From Sacculina carcini (taxonomy: Eukaryota; Arthropoda; Thecostraca; Sacculinidae): a stretch of DNA of 64,000 bases. This document shows positions 1 to 9,841 of this stretch, piece by piece. The stretch's first letter is position 1. Each line of letters opens with the position of its first letter. The notes below the pieces were generated by a model that was not told the DNA's origin, did not search any database, and saw only the letters and a list, made by a program, of their open reading frames with translations. A program made the position numbers and the translations under genes. The stretch is from NCBI GenBank assembly GCA_916048095.2, contig OU696573.1, positions 7,651,806 to 7,715,805 on the forward strand. Direction: 5' to 3'.

Positions 1-440
1 AAATGACCGCGCCGACGGCGTGGTCCGATGCGTCCGCGACGACCTTTGTGATGGCGTCGTCTCGAGGGTACGCAAGCTGGGATACGGCGGCCAGCGCAGA
101 TTTGGATTTCTCGAAGGCTGCCGTTTGGCGCGGACCCCAGGAAAACCCGCGCTTCGCGTTCGCCGTGTCATGAAGTGGCTGCAGAATCGACGCCAGATTA
201 GGGATGAACCGATGAAAGAAGTTCACCATGCCCAGGTATTTTCTGCAATCCGCTGGATCTCGTGGCGGCGGCATGGACAGCAAATCCTCCACTTTGTCGG
301 GAAGAGGTGCAATGCCACGGGCGGACACCTCCATGCCAACGAAGCGGACCTTGCTGACGCCAAAAACACACTTCTCCGGTTTGACAGCCAACCCAGCTTT
401 GCTCAGACGGCGACCACAGCCCCCTTCATTCATTTGGCAC
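1..440 (-). pseudogene. Ty3/gypsy pol fragment (end of RT into RNase H), cut by window edge
   Basis: Read on the minus strand, one open frame runs from about 432 to the window start. It matches the Ty3/gypsy region between the RT palm and RNase H: the KPEKC block (LAVKPEKCVFG), the RFVGMEVSARGI segment, the RKYLGMVNFFHRFIPN block, a PLHD...FSWGPRQ segment, and the first RNase H aspartate in VVADASDHAVGAVI. No stop is seen within it. Upstream sequence (to the right on the plus strand) loses similarity near 435-440 and has stops, so this is a truncated copy whose remaining part, if any, lies left of the window. It is unrelated in sequence to the young LTR element at 9462. Confidence 0.85.
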
Positions 441-1063
441 ACACAAGGTCTAACAATAAAACAGAAACAATATAACAATTGCATGATATTTAACTATTAA
501 ATAAATAGAAATAACAGACGGCGGCCACACGTCGATGCAGAATAGCCAATACAACAGTATTTGCCGTATAAAACCCTGCCTGAGTCAAGTGAACTCGAAA
601 TCAAACCTAGCGGCATCACCTCTGGTCACATTTTGTCTGTATACTACTTTACTTGAAAGTCCGCGATATTAATTCATATAATGAATTGTATGGGGGGTAA
701 AATAGGCAATAATTTTAACGAATTAGCAAAATGGGCATTTATCTGGAAATAACCTAAAATGGGCAAATATAGGCATTTATGGCATTTTGCTGGAACATTC
801 GGTATTTAATAATGATAGGTGATAGCATCACGCTGTATTTGGCTATGATTGTAATTTGAATTGGCTATGCTTCAGAAATCCACCGCGGTGTTGATTATTA
901 TATTTATTCATTCATTTAAGAAAGTACTCGAATACTTGTTTCTGCATGTGGTTGGAATGGAACATATATCTAACACGCACAGTCTATTTCTGTGCGTGTT
1001 ACTGAGTGGACGTGCCTTGTCCCGTCACATGAGCCTGTGATTTTCGAGCGTGAGTGAGCAGCT
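441..1063. other. Non-coding stretch before LINE ORF1; 5' UTR of the LINE probably in its right part
   Basis: No coding frame is supported. Around 700-790 there is AT-rich sequence with several GGCAT(T)T words, perhaps an old transposon scrap. The 5' end of the LINE must lie somewhere between about 890 and 1064, but no boundary or target duplication can be fixed by eye. Confidence 0.4.
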
Positions 1064-1903
1064 ATGTCAATCAGCGCAAGTGAACTACAGGAGTGCATGA
1101 TGCACTGTCTGCAAAACGAGGAAGTACTTGGCAGGATACGAGACCTCATCGTAGTGCCGGCTGTGAAAGCGGCAGTTGAAGAAGCAGTTGCAGCCAAAGA
1201 TGCCGAAATAACGAAGTTACGCGACGAATTGACCGAAACGAAACGGCGACTGAACGACCTTGATCAATACTCCCGACGACAAAATCTGTGTGTGTCGGGA
1301 ATCAAGGAGGAACCAGGTGAGAACTTGGACAAAATTGTTGAAGAAGTGGCTGATACTCTGGGTGTCCCAATATCTTCTCAGGATATTGAGGCTGCACACA
1401 GGTTAGGCCGAGCTGCCCCAGGAAAATCTAGACCTCTATTGATTCGCTTTGAAAGAGTAAAAAAACGAGCCGAGTTCTTCAATGCAAAAAAAACTCTTAA
1501 AAGACTGAATCCAAACGGTGGCAGAAGCTTTGATCCTCACAGAGTATATATAAATGAGCATCTGACGCCAGCCAACAGCCAGCTTTTGTACGAGATTCGC
1601 CAAATGAAAAAAGCGGGAAAACTTTACGCAGCCTGGTCAGATTTCGGAAATATCAAAATTCGAATATCCGAGAATGCGCGGGCAGTACGTGTCTCATCGC
1701 TGGATGACGTCATGCGTCAGACCGGGCCGGCGGGATCAATGACCCGACCTCTGACTGAACAGAGAGACGACGGGTCAACCACCGATTGGCGCCCTGCCAG
1801 TAGCGACGGCCGGTCACTCTACACCAGAACAGCTGATCGCGGCAGGACATTCCGGCCAGTGACCCGGTCAACCAGTCGGGCAGACACCGGTATGTGTATG
1901 TGA
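1064..1903 (+). CDS. LINE ORF1 protein (coiled coil plus RRM-like nucleic-acid-binding domain)
   Basis: 279-residue ORF. Residues about 30-70 are charged and heptad-like (AVAAKDAEITKLRDEL, then TETKRRLNDLDQYSRR), the coiled coil expected for ORF1 trimerisation. It is followed by an RRM-like module (QNLCVSGIKEE, then the AHRLG and PLLIRF strands). The VYINEHLTPANSQLLYEIRQ block and KLYAAWSDFGNIKIR are the C-terminal domain typical of animal non-LTR ORF1 proteins. The tail is rich in R, S, T and D. The role inferred from the family is RNA binding and chaperone activity in the LINE RNP. It sits upstream of ORF2 on the same strand, separated by a 469-bp spacer. The frame has no stops or frameshifts, so the copy is young or conserved. 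Confidence 0.85.
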   Translation: MSISASELQECMMHCLQNEEVLGRIRDLIVVPAVKAAVEEAVAAKDAEITKLRDELTETKRRLNDLDQYSRRQNLCVSGIKEEPGENLDKIVEEVADTLGVPISSQDIEAAHRLGRAAPGKSRPLLIRFERVKKRAEFFNAKKTLKRLNPNGGRSFDPHRVYINEHLTPANSQLLYEIRQMKKAGKLYAAWSDFGNIKIRISENARAVRVSSLDDVMRQTGPAGSMTRPLTEQRDDGSTTDWRPASSDGRSLYTRTADRGRTFRPVTRSTSRADTGMCM

Positions 1904-2372
1904 CTGTTTTTTTTCTCAGCCGTATATATGTTGTGAGTGAATGGGAGCTGGTTGTGTAATGTGTATGTATGTGTGTGTGTATGTGCGCTTCTGTTGGTGA
2001 GTGCATGTGTGCGTTTGTTATGTATGAGCGAAGACCTGTGCGTTCATGTATTAGCGACTGTTTTCGTTCAATGCGCGCTTTTGTATGTGTATGTGTGTGT
2101 ATGTGCGCTTCTGTGGGTGCATGTGTGCGTTTCTATGAGCGAAGACCTGTGCGTTTATGTATCAGCGATTGCTTTCGTTCAATGTGTACCGCATTTCGGT
2201 GCAGGTTCATTTACCACTGAAGTAGCATTGGACATGCAAACTCCCGAACTATGCATTACACCTTACCATTCACTTTGCTTAAACTTGCGCAGTCTCATGT
2301 ATTCCGGAAAATATCAACTTGAGCTGCTCACTTCACTCTCGATATTGTGGAACCTAACTGACGTCAACTACT
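1904..2372 (+). repeat. TG-rich inter-ORF spacer with a ~110-bp tandem duplication
   Basis: The spacer between LINE ORF1 and ORF2 holds two adjacent copies of a TG-rich block, about 1969-2083 and 2091-2198. Each contains TGTGCGCTTCTGT, GAGCGAAGACCTGTGCGTT and GCGA(C/T)TG...TTTCGTTCAATG. Long ORFs across it (for example 1937-2428) come from the TG-rich composition. A spacer this long and repetitive between LINE ORFs is unusual, because many animal LINEs have overlapping or closely spaced ORFs. Confidence 0.8.
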
Positions 2373-5330
2373 GTGAATACCGAAAACAATGGCGCACCCC
2401 AGCCGCTAACCGAATTTTTCGGAGATGATGTAGATGAATCTAATGAAATGAGTATGTGTGATACGCTCAACACTGAGTACGGAACTTATGACTTGGACAG
2501 TTTTAAACAAAAATCTGCTTCTTTCAAAAGTAAGCTTTCTGTAATCCATATAAATGCTAGAAGCCTGAGAGCAAATTTTGACGATGTTCTGATGTTTCTA
2601 AATGACCTGGAAACCGTTGTGGACATAATTGCTGTAACAGAGACATGGTTCGATGATATCACTCCACTAGAGTATTTCCAAATTTATGGTTATCAGTTAT
2701 TTTCTTTGCACAGAACAAATTGCAAGGGAGGTGGCGTAGCCTTGTACGCACGGGACGTCTACAATCCAGTCCTGGTACTGGAAAGCACACAGAAAGTTGA
2801 AAATCTCTACGAATGTGTCACTATAAAATGTAAAGTAGGAAATATAAGCGTCGTGGTGTCATCAGTTTATAGGATGCCCTCATCCAGTATAGAAGACTTC
2901 AATGCCAACTTGTCGGACCTGTTTGAAAATTGTAACGCGAAAAATTGCTTCATACTAGGCGATTTTAACGTTAACACTTTGAACATAGAACAAACGCATA
3001 CAATACACTTTCTGAACGCTATGTACAGTCTCGGTTTTCTACCGCTTATAAAAACGCCAACTAGGATAACCCAAAACTCTGCTACATTAATCGACAACAT
3101 TTTTTGTAATTCAGTGGATAAAACCTTGATTGCAGGCACGATCTGTTACGATTTAAGTGACCATACACCGATATTTGTGATTGCAAATCTTCAAAAAAAC
3201 GAAATACAATCGCGAAAACGCGCTTATTTTCGGGAAATGAATCACGTACAACAGGAGAAGTTTTGCTATTTGTTGCGCAACTATGATTGGCAGTCCGTGA
3301 AGTGCGAGGATGCTAACTCCTCTTTCGATTGTTTTTTAGGAATTTTTTTAAAGTTAACTGATGAATGTTTCCCCATGAAAGAAGTAACATACAGCCGAAC
3401 AAAAAACCAGCCTTGGCTCACTAAAGGTCTAAAAACCTCTTGTAAACGAAAACTGAGGCTATATAATCAGTGCATTCGGAACCCTGATATACAACCCGTT
3501 TACAAAAATTATAGAAACAGGCTAACCAGTTTATTGCATCTCGCTAAGCGTCGCTATTATGAAGAAAAGATGATAGAGTACAAACACAACATGAAGAAAA
3601 CATGGGATACAATAAATGATGTCCTCAAAAATAAGAACAGAGCTGAGCAGCCTGACACCTTTAAACATAACAACTGCTTAATAAAAGGTGAAAAAGACAT
3701 AGCTGATGGTTTCAACAATTTCTTCGTCAACATTGGGAGAGAATTAGAATCGAAAATACCTATACATTCGAAACAATTACCGCAAAGTATCCACATAAAT
3801 GAAAACACAATGTTTGTTCGACCAACTGATAGAAATGAAATTCGGAATATCATTAAATTGAGCGCCAGCAAAAACTCCTACGATTACTATGGCCTTAACA
3901 TGAAAATTGTCAAACTATCTTGTGATTTCATTTTAGAACCTTTAGAGTATATAATTAACCAATCTTTGAGCCAAGGGATATTTCCAGAAAAAATGAAAAT
4001 TTCCAAAGTTGTTCCGATTTTTAAAAATGGCGACAAAACATTGTTCACAAATTATAGGCCGATATCACTACTATCACAGTTTTCAAAGATCTTAGAAAAA
4101 GTCTTTGACAAACGATTGAGCGACTTCTTGAAAAAATTTTCTATCATCGACCAATGTCAGTATGGATTCCAGTCAGGAAAGAGTGTAAATCATGCTCTTC
4201 TGGACGCACTAAATTATATTACTGATGCCATCGACAAAAAGCTCATAACTGTAGGGGTGTTTGTTGATCTAAAAAAAGCCTTCGATACGGTAAACCACAA
4301 AATTCTTCTCAAAAAGCTCGAACAGTACGGAATTAGGGGACAAGGTCACAAATGGCTGACTAGCTACCTCGAATCTCGTAAACAAACTGTGTGTTTCAAT
4401 AATTCAAAAACTTACTCTGAAGTCATGGACATTGCTTGTGGTGTTCCTCAAGGATCGATTTTGGGACCTAAACTCTTCATCATATACATAAATGACCTTT
4501 TTCAAGTGCCAATGAATTGCAAAAGAGTTCTGTTTGCAGATGACACCACATTATTTTTCTCAGGCTCAGACATGTGTGTGCTCAGACGAACCATCACCGA
4601 AAATTTGAATACCTTGGTAACCTGGCTTAATGTTAATAAGCTTACTCTAAACGTTGAAAAAACGGTTTCAGTAGTTTTCAGCAAAACAAAAACTGATACG
4701 AAATTGCCGCTCGAAATAAACTCAGTGCAAATCAAACAACTGAATGAGGCAAAATTCCTGGGAGTGTATATAGATAGAGATCTAAGCTGGAAGCCTCAAA
4801 TTAAAATGCAAACCTCCAAATTAGCCAAACTTGCTTTTTTTATCAGGAAAATCAGGCAATCACTGAATGAACAAACATCTATAACTGTCTACAAAACACT
4901 GGTTCAACCTGTTCTAAATTACTGTGATGAGACATGGGGCTCTACGTACAAACATTCCATAAAATGTATCACAACTCTGCAAAAAAGAATTATAAGATCC
5001 ATCGGTTGTCTGAAACACTCTGAGACTACTGAACCTTTACGGAAAAAGTACAGTCTATTATTATTTGATGAATTGGTGCAGCTCAACATTGGATGCCTTA
5101 TGTACAAAATTCACAAGGGGAACATTCCGAAAAATCTTAGCTTTCACTTCAAAATTAACCGCAGACACCCAGAGAAGTTCTTCATTACCTTTCCCAGAAC
5201 TCGTTGTAGACAATTCAATTTTTTCGTCAGAGGTCCCTCACTCTGGAATAATTTGGACATTACACTAAAAAACTGTCCTAGTATAAAAACGTTTAAGGTA
5301 AAGTTGAGAAAGACTCTCATGTATAAATGA
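2373..5330 (+). CDS. LINE ORF2: apurinic-like endonuclease plus reverse transcriptase (CR1-superfamily type)
   Basis: 985-residue uninterrupted ORF. The N-terminal endonuclease runs from about residue 52 to 270: HINARSL (catalytic Asn), VTETWFDD (Glu), the GGGVALYARD strand, FILGDFNVN and LSDHTPIF (the terminal SDH motif). The RT fingers and palm follow: KVVPIFKNGD, NYRPISLLS, VFVDLKKAFDTVNH, GVPQGSILGP, and the catalytic FADDTTLF near residue 720. Then come LNVEKT, FLGVYID and a C-terminal thumb region ending in RKTLMYK. The layout (EN-RT, no RNase H) fits CR1-superfamily LINEs; the exact clade (CR1, Daphne, Crack, L2) cannot be settled without a tree. All visible catalytic residues are present, so the protein could be active. 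Confidence 0.92.
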   Translation: MNTENNGAPQPLTEFFGDDVDESNEMSMCDTLNTEYGTYDLDSFKQKSASFKSKLSVIHINARSLRANFDDVLMFLNDLETVVDIIAVTETWFDDITPLEYFQIYGYQLFSLHRTNCKGGGVALYARDVYNPVLVLESTQKVENLYECVTIKCKVGNISVVVSSVYRMPSSSIEDFNANLSDLFENCNAKNCFILGDFNVNTLNIEQTHTIHFLNAMYSLGFLPLIKTPTRITQNSATLIDNIFCNSVDKTLIAGTICYDLSDHTPIFVIANLQKNEIQSRKRAYFREMNHVQQEKFCYLLRNYDWQSVKCEDANSSFDCFLGIFLKLTDECFPMKEVTYSRTKNQPWLTKGLKTSCKRKLRLYNQCIRNPDIQPVYKNYRNRLTSLLHLAKRRYYEEKMIEYKHNMKKTWDTINDVLKNKNRAEQPDTFKHNNCLIKGEKDIADGFNNFFVNIGRELESKIPIHSKQLPQSIHINENTMFVRPTDRNEIRNIIKLSASKNSYDYYGLNMKIVKLSCDFILEPLEYIINQSLSQGIFPEKMKISKVVPIFKNGDKTLFTNYRPISLLSQFSKILEKVFDKRLSDFLKKFSIIDQCQYGFQSGKSVNHALLDALNYITDAIDKKLITVGVFVDLKKAFDTVNHKILLKKLEQYGIRGQGHKWLTSYLESRKQTVCFNNSKTYSEVMDIACGVPQGSILGPKLFIIYINDLFQVPMNCKRVLFADDTTLFFSGSDMCVLRRTITENLNTLVTWLNVNKLTLNVEKTVSVVFSKTKTDTKLPLEINSVQIKQLNEAKFLGVYIDRDLSWKPQIKMQTSKLAKLAFFIRKIRQSLNEQTSITVYKTLVQPVLNYCDETWGSTYKHSIKCITTLQKRIIRSIGCLKHSETTEPLRKKYSLLLFDELVQLNIGCLMYKIHKGNIPKNLSFHFKINRRHPEKFFITFPRTRCRQFNFFVRGPSLWNNLDITLKNCPSIKTFKVKLRKTLMYK

Positions 5331-5662
5331 CTCTCCACTGAAAGTCGGGTGCGCCTCCACACCTTCACATCGTCGCAATACAGGCACCAGCGGGACAGGG
5401 ATGCGCCAATATGGAAATGTGCGTGTGTGTGTGTTTTGTGTACTGTTTATGTGCGTAAGTATACATGTGTAGGTGTACATTCATGTATGTGTGTGCGTGT
5501 GTGTGTGAGTGTGTTACTGTAAATGAGCATGTATGTGGAAGATCGTAGATCGGTCTCTTTGGACGAGCCGATAAGCCACTGTTGGCTTTGGCCACTTTAT
5601 AATGATATGTTTAAACTGAAATTGAATATGTCCAATACAATGAACAATGAACAATGAACAAT
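5331..5662 (+). mobile_element. LINE 3' UTR with (TG)n and an ACAATGA-type tandem tail
   Basis: After the ORF2 stop there is a TG/GTGT-rich stretch (about 5420-5520), then unique sequence, then a short tail of AATGAAC repeats (three units at about 5638-5660). CR1-superfamily LINEs end in short tandem repeats rather than poly(A), so this marks the 3' end of the element. The related minus-strand LINE at 32583-34555 also carries a long CA/TG-rich 3' UTR. Confidence 0.7.
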
Positions 5663-6822
5663 ATGGAGTATTAACAAGGTTTCAAACTTTTCTGTCTGCA
5701 AGTATCTTATCGTGTTTCTGCATTTATTACGAGCATGAATCATCCACCTGGTTGCATGTCGCTTCATGCAGCGTGTTGGACGCAAATGACTCACTGTCGA
5801 CTCAGTTGCATTTCAGAAACAATCGAATAGTCTGTTCTTACATTTTACGCATCAAGCAACTATGAACATAGCACATCTGCTTTTCATTGCTTGCGTTCAT
5901 ATCCGCGTTATAACCCCATTTTTTAGTATTTAACGGTGAATCCAGTGTCTAATTTCGTAATAGCAATGTTTGTTTATAGTTAGCATTAAATGCAAGTTGT
6001 ACAAAGATTTAGAAACATATTGATTGAAACTAGTTCGATTCGAGCGTGATAGTGTATTTACCCAGCACTGGTAGGTTTAAACTGGTATATTTACATTTTT
6101 GCATTGTTTTCATCTGGATTTCATTTGGATTGGAACTAGCGTTTTCGTATAATCTGCGGTGCTGTTCTGTGTGATTTGTGACTCATGTCTGTTCTAGCGT
6201 CACGTGCTTTCAAATTGCACATTCCAGAACTGTTTTGGGCGAAAATGGAACCAGTGAGCGCGCAGCTACAACACGCAGACAGTGTGGTAGAGCGGTCAAT
6301 TAGTGTCAATTGTCTTCAATTGTTCCGAATTAGACATCTGCACGACTTCACGTACGTTTTATGTACACAAACTTGTGCATGCACTTGTATAAACAAACCT
6401 GCACACACACACGCACACACACACACGTCTCCACTAATTCTAAGAATCGTTGATTGATGGTACGATAGAGCCGACACTTCTACAACGGTACCCACAGTCA
6501 CTGGGTGCAGCACCAACCCGCTTTTGGTGTTTTTAACATTTTAGTGATTTGTTTGTGATCGTACATGTGTCACCGCGGTCCACCGGTACTTTTTAGGTTG
6601 GAATGAGTGGATTTGTAATGCTTATTCACCTTTGTTTGTGAGGGTGACAGTTACTGAATAAAATTAACTAGTGAAATATTTTCCATTTCGGTTTGGCTTT
6701 CAAATAATTATTATTGTTTTTATGCACCGTAACTGACAATGCAAACGCTTTGAAAAGCATTTCTGAACAGAGGAAACGCTTGGACATTGAATTGGATGTG
6801 GAATATTCTAAATGTTCTAGAT
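5663..6822. other. Non-coding stretch; (CA)n near 6398-6430
   Basis: No supported gene. A CA-rich microsatellite lies at about 6398-6430. A small ORF at 6185-6457 runs into this microsatellite and shows no recognisable domain. Confidence 0.5.
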
Positions 6823-7210
6823 CAGTGTTTCTCAACGTGGGCTATATGACCCCCTTGGGTGCCACGGGAATCTTCTGAGGGGCCATAGGAGTAAATTTAA
6901 AAAATAGGAGGCCACCACATATTCTCACGGGCCACAATACATTTGTTGAAACAATTTAATAGTTTATATTATTATTGTCGATGTTGTAAATTTCAATCGT
7001 GTGTTCCGGTTGTGGCGTTATTTCAGCTGTCTGTGGAAATAGTCACCAGCGTACATGAGCTAATCTTATGGAGAAGCCGTGTCGCGACTATCCATGTGTG
7101 CATGGGGCCACAAGGATTTCTAGCAGGGCCACTAACAGTTTCTGGGGGGCAACAAGGACTCATAAGGGTGTTTAAGGGGGCCACAGCAAGAAAAAGGTTG
7201 AGAACCACTG
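6823..7210. mobile_element. Non-autonomous hAT-type MITE (388 bp) with TIRs and 8-bp TSD
   Basis: The left end CAGTGTTTCTCAAC and the inverted right end (CAGTGGTTCTCAAC on the opposite strand) match at 13 of 14 bases. This is the well-known CAGTGGTTCTCAACC-type hAT terminus. Flanks are TTCTAGAT (6815-6822) and TGCTAGAT (7211-7218), an 8-bp target duplication with one mismatch. The interior is G-rich and non-coding, with no transposase remnant. Confidence 0.85.
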
Positions 7211-7348
7211 TGCTAGATCACGCACACTGAATCATAATGATACACCATGAGAATCGGTTAACGGCAATAAACTGATCCAATTGAGCATACGCTGCCATGT
7301 GCAGCGTACCCTTACAAAACGTTGGCGTGCCAACTGCATGCATTCGCA

Positions 7349-7584
7349 CAGGGAAGGATCCAGAAAAAATTGGGAGGGACTGAATTAATCTTGGGGGGTT
7401 GAATTTAGAGGTAATCAGTCATGTATATGCATCATTATGCAAAGTCTTTGCGATAATGCTTATATCAACAAATTCTACTGACATTTTTTCTTGACCTCTT
7501 TTGGTGAAACTCTTGGTTATGAGGAGTTAATGGAAACATTCGGGGGGTTTCAGCCCCCTGAAACCCCTTGTGGATCCGCTAATG
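7349..7584. mobile_element. Probable degraded hAT-like MITE (~236 bp)
   Basis: The ends are inverted around GGATCCA: left CAGGGAAGGATCCAG, right (reverse complement) CATTAGCGGATCCAC, both derivable from a CAGTGGCGGATCCA-type terminus. Possible degenerate 8-bp target sites are CATTCGCA (7341-7348) and TATTCACA (7585-7592), 6/8 identical. The inner flanks GGGGGG...CCCCC and GTTTCAG...CTGAAAC are also inverted. Old copy, so moderate confidence. Confidence 0.55.
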
Positions 7585-7860
7585 TATTCACAGTACGAAA
7601 TAATTCCTCAGCTCTTGCATGACGGCATGACATAGATCGTGACATGTCATGTCACATACACGCGAATGAAAATTAACAGAAAAAATTGCATTGACATACA
7701 ATATAACTAAACAGATATTCCAAAAATAATATAAATTTTACAAATGCATAACTATAATGAACAACTTACCAGAACAATAACTAGCCAACAAGGTTTCGCA
7801 AGCCACTTCAACGCAGAAAATCAAAATAAAGTCACACAATCTTTCCAAGCCAAATAAACT

Positions 7861-7942
7861 CAGGAAAAGACGGACGTCACCCTATATTTCGCCTCCGCGA
7901 CGGACGCAGGAAAAGACGTCATCCTATATTTCGCCTCCGCGA
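7861..7942. repeat. Two-copy tandem repeat (~46 bp)
   Basis: CAGGAAAAGACG...TATATTTCGCCTCCGCGA occurs at 7861-7900 and again at 7907-7942, with small length differences. Confidence 0.8.
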
Positions 7943-8059
7943 ACTTAGCTCACTCGTCATCTCATGTTTCACTTTTTACATTTTTACCTAAGCAATTTAA
8001 ATTTTTCATTACTATATTTGGCAATGTTAAATTGCATCCATTACAGGATTCCTTGACAT

Positions 8060-8551
8060 TCACTTCCGGACTTCTACCTCTTGAAAGGGGGAGTGCGGCG
8101 CTCTGCGGCGTGTCAGGTGGGTGTGCAGGGGGACGGCAGGCGAGCATGGTGCCGGCAGGAGGCAGCGGGGGAGCTGCGGCCGAGGTTTGCTCGTCGTCCC
8201 GCCTGCACTGGTGTTGGACTTGTCGCCGGGCAGCTGGACGTTTGCTGGTGGAGGCTGCTGATGCTGGAGGGCAGATGAGAGAACGATGGAGGAGGAGGAA
8301 ACGATGGATGACGACGGCGTGGCCTGCGTGAACGGCGACATCACGGCTGTCTGCGGCAGGGTGCTGAAGAGCACCGATATCGACGGGAGCACGGTGGATG
8401 CTGGGGTAGAGGGGATGCTGGGGTTTGGGGCCCTGTCGCGGCAGCCGGTGATGAAGAAGACTGCAGGCTGCGGCGGAGCACTGAAGAGCACGGGCGAGGA
8501 GGGAGCGTGATAGATACTGGGGCCTGCCGTGTTGCGCTTCGCCGCAGCCAC
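8060..8551. other. GC-rich island with long open frames on both strands; no recognised product
   Basis: This block is much more GC-rich than its surroundings and is open on both strands. The longest frame is minus, 163 residues (8060-8551), rich in Ser, Pro, Ala and Thr with no motif. Plus-strand frames are equally featureless. Open frames on both strands are expected from GC-rich repetitive sequence, so a gene is not claimed. It could be a CpG-rich promoter or a transposon piece. Confidence 0.3.
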
Positions 8552-8689
8552 GGTGTGTGCGTCTGGTGGAGTTCGTCTTAGGGTTTGGATGTTTTTTACT
8601 GTTGGTTATGCGTTTTTAATTGTATGTCCTTAAGTTAGTTTATGTTTCTTTGAAAACAGGTGGAGGTGTGGTGTGATCGTGTGCAGTGG

Positions 8690-8698
8690 GAGAGAGAG

Positions 8699-8728
<30 letters not shown>
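8690..8728. repeat. (GA)n(GT)n microsatellite
   Basis: A run of GA repeats passes directly into about thirteen GT repeats. Confidence 0.95.
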
Positions 8729-8729
<1 letters not shown>

Positions 8730-9461
8730 TTGTGTCTGAGTCGTGTTCGAAGTGTGGTGGTGTTGCGACCTCTTGTAGGCGCGCGTGGGGCACTGATGCC
8801 CACGCCCGCCTGTCTCTGATATATTTTAGTTTTTGAGCTTAGTTTACACTATACCATTTGGAAATGAAGTTAATCCAAATGAAAAAGGGCCAACTGTATT
8901 TTATGCGAATGGTTTGTTTTTAGTACAAATGTAATAGTGTTTGACACTCATTAACTAACATTTTTAGCGATACATTCACACACCAATTTTAGCGAAGCTG
9001 AATAAACGGCGCTCATAATGACAACTCGCAAAGATTAATAGTAGATTATATGAATTTATATATTAGGACATAGATGATGGTGTTAACTTAATAATAGTGT
9101 GATATAATTGGTCGTAAGAGACAGTGAATCTGGTAATTGATATATTGTAGTAAACATGTATGTTTAATTATTATCAATGTCTATACATCGCAAGTGTGTT
9201 CAAAACTGAGCACATTCCGCAATGTTAAAACTGTCTTGGCAGTTGTGGTTTATGCTTGTGTGTGCAGTTGTGGTTTATGCTTGTGTTTATGCTTGCAGCC
9301 TTAGGATGGGTCGGTTTTTAACCTTGTTCAGAAATTCACCTAGTGTCAGCTAGTAAACGCAGTTTTTCATACCGATTTAGAAAACTAATTAATTAATTAG
9401 GAACTTCCCGGAAATCAAGTTCAAATTTCGAAAATTTAGTAAATTTGTGTGCGTGTAGCGT
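8729..9461. other. Non-coding flank of the LTR element; 25-bp tandem duplication at 9240-9290
   Basis: No gene seen. CAGTTGTGGTTTATGCTTGTG is present twice in tandem (9240 and 9265). GTGGGGC...GCCCAC near 8787-8803 can form a short hairpin. The motif GCAGTTTTTCATACNGATTT at about 9358 recurs at about 14658, just beyond the LTR element. Confidence 0.5.
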
Positions 9462-9784
9462 TGTAATCAAGCAGAGAAACAACGGGGCAAAGCCCTCTCA
9501 CCTTCGCGCAGGTAACCCGCGCACACGACGAGAATTCGTCCACTCGAGCAGAAATATTCTCGAACACACGGCAACGATGCGTATAACGCGCAGGCCACCA
9601 ACCGAATGACGCTCGACCGCTCGCAAAGCCAGCTTCACACACGCCAGCTGATACACGCCTCCGGCACTAGGCTCAAGTCGCGGCCAATCAGCGCGCAGTA
9701 ACGTGCGACGTCATACCTCGCACCACTCGGCTCAAGTGAACCGCTATGACGTCACACCGCACGCCACTCGACAACAACGCCACA
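9462..9784 (-). repeat. 3' LTR (left copy)
   Basis: 323 bp, TG...CA. In the sense (minus) direction it carries a full cAMP-response palindrome TGACGTCA near its 5' end (plus-strand 9747-9754), a second TATGACGTC half-site and an inverted CCAAT box (ATTGG), all plausible promoter parts. It differs from the other LTR by one base (G versus A in CTCAAGTRAACC). Confidence 0.97.
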
Positions 9785-9792
9785 TCTCCCCC
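9785..9792 (-). promoter_or_regulatory. Polypurine tract next to the 3' LTR
   Basis: On the minus strand the bases touching the LTR read AAAAGCTGGGGGAGA and then TGTGG (LTR start). The GGGGGAGA core is a standard plus-strand priming tract. Its place fixes the orientation of the element. Confidence 0.85.
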
Positions 9793-9841
9793 AGCTTTTC
9801 ACCTGAAAGCTCACAACAAACACGCTTGCAAACACGCACGG

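Noticed and set aside
6185..6457. Possible host exon beginning MSVLASRAFKLHIPEL
   Set aside because: It runs into a (CA)n microsatellite, lacks convincing splice signals and shows no domain.
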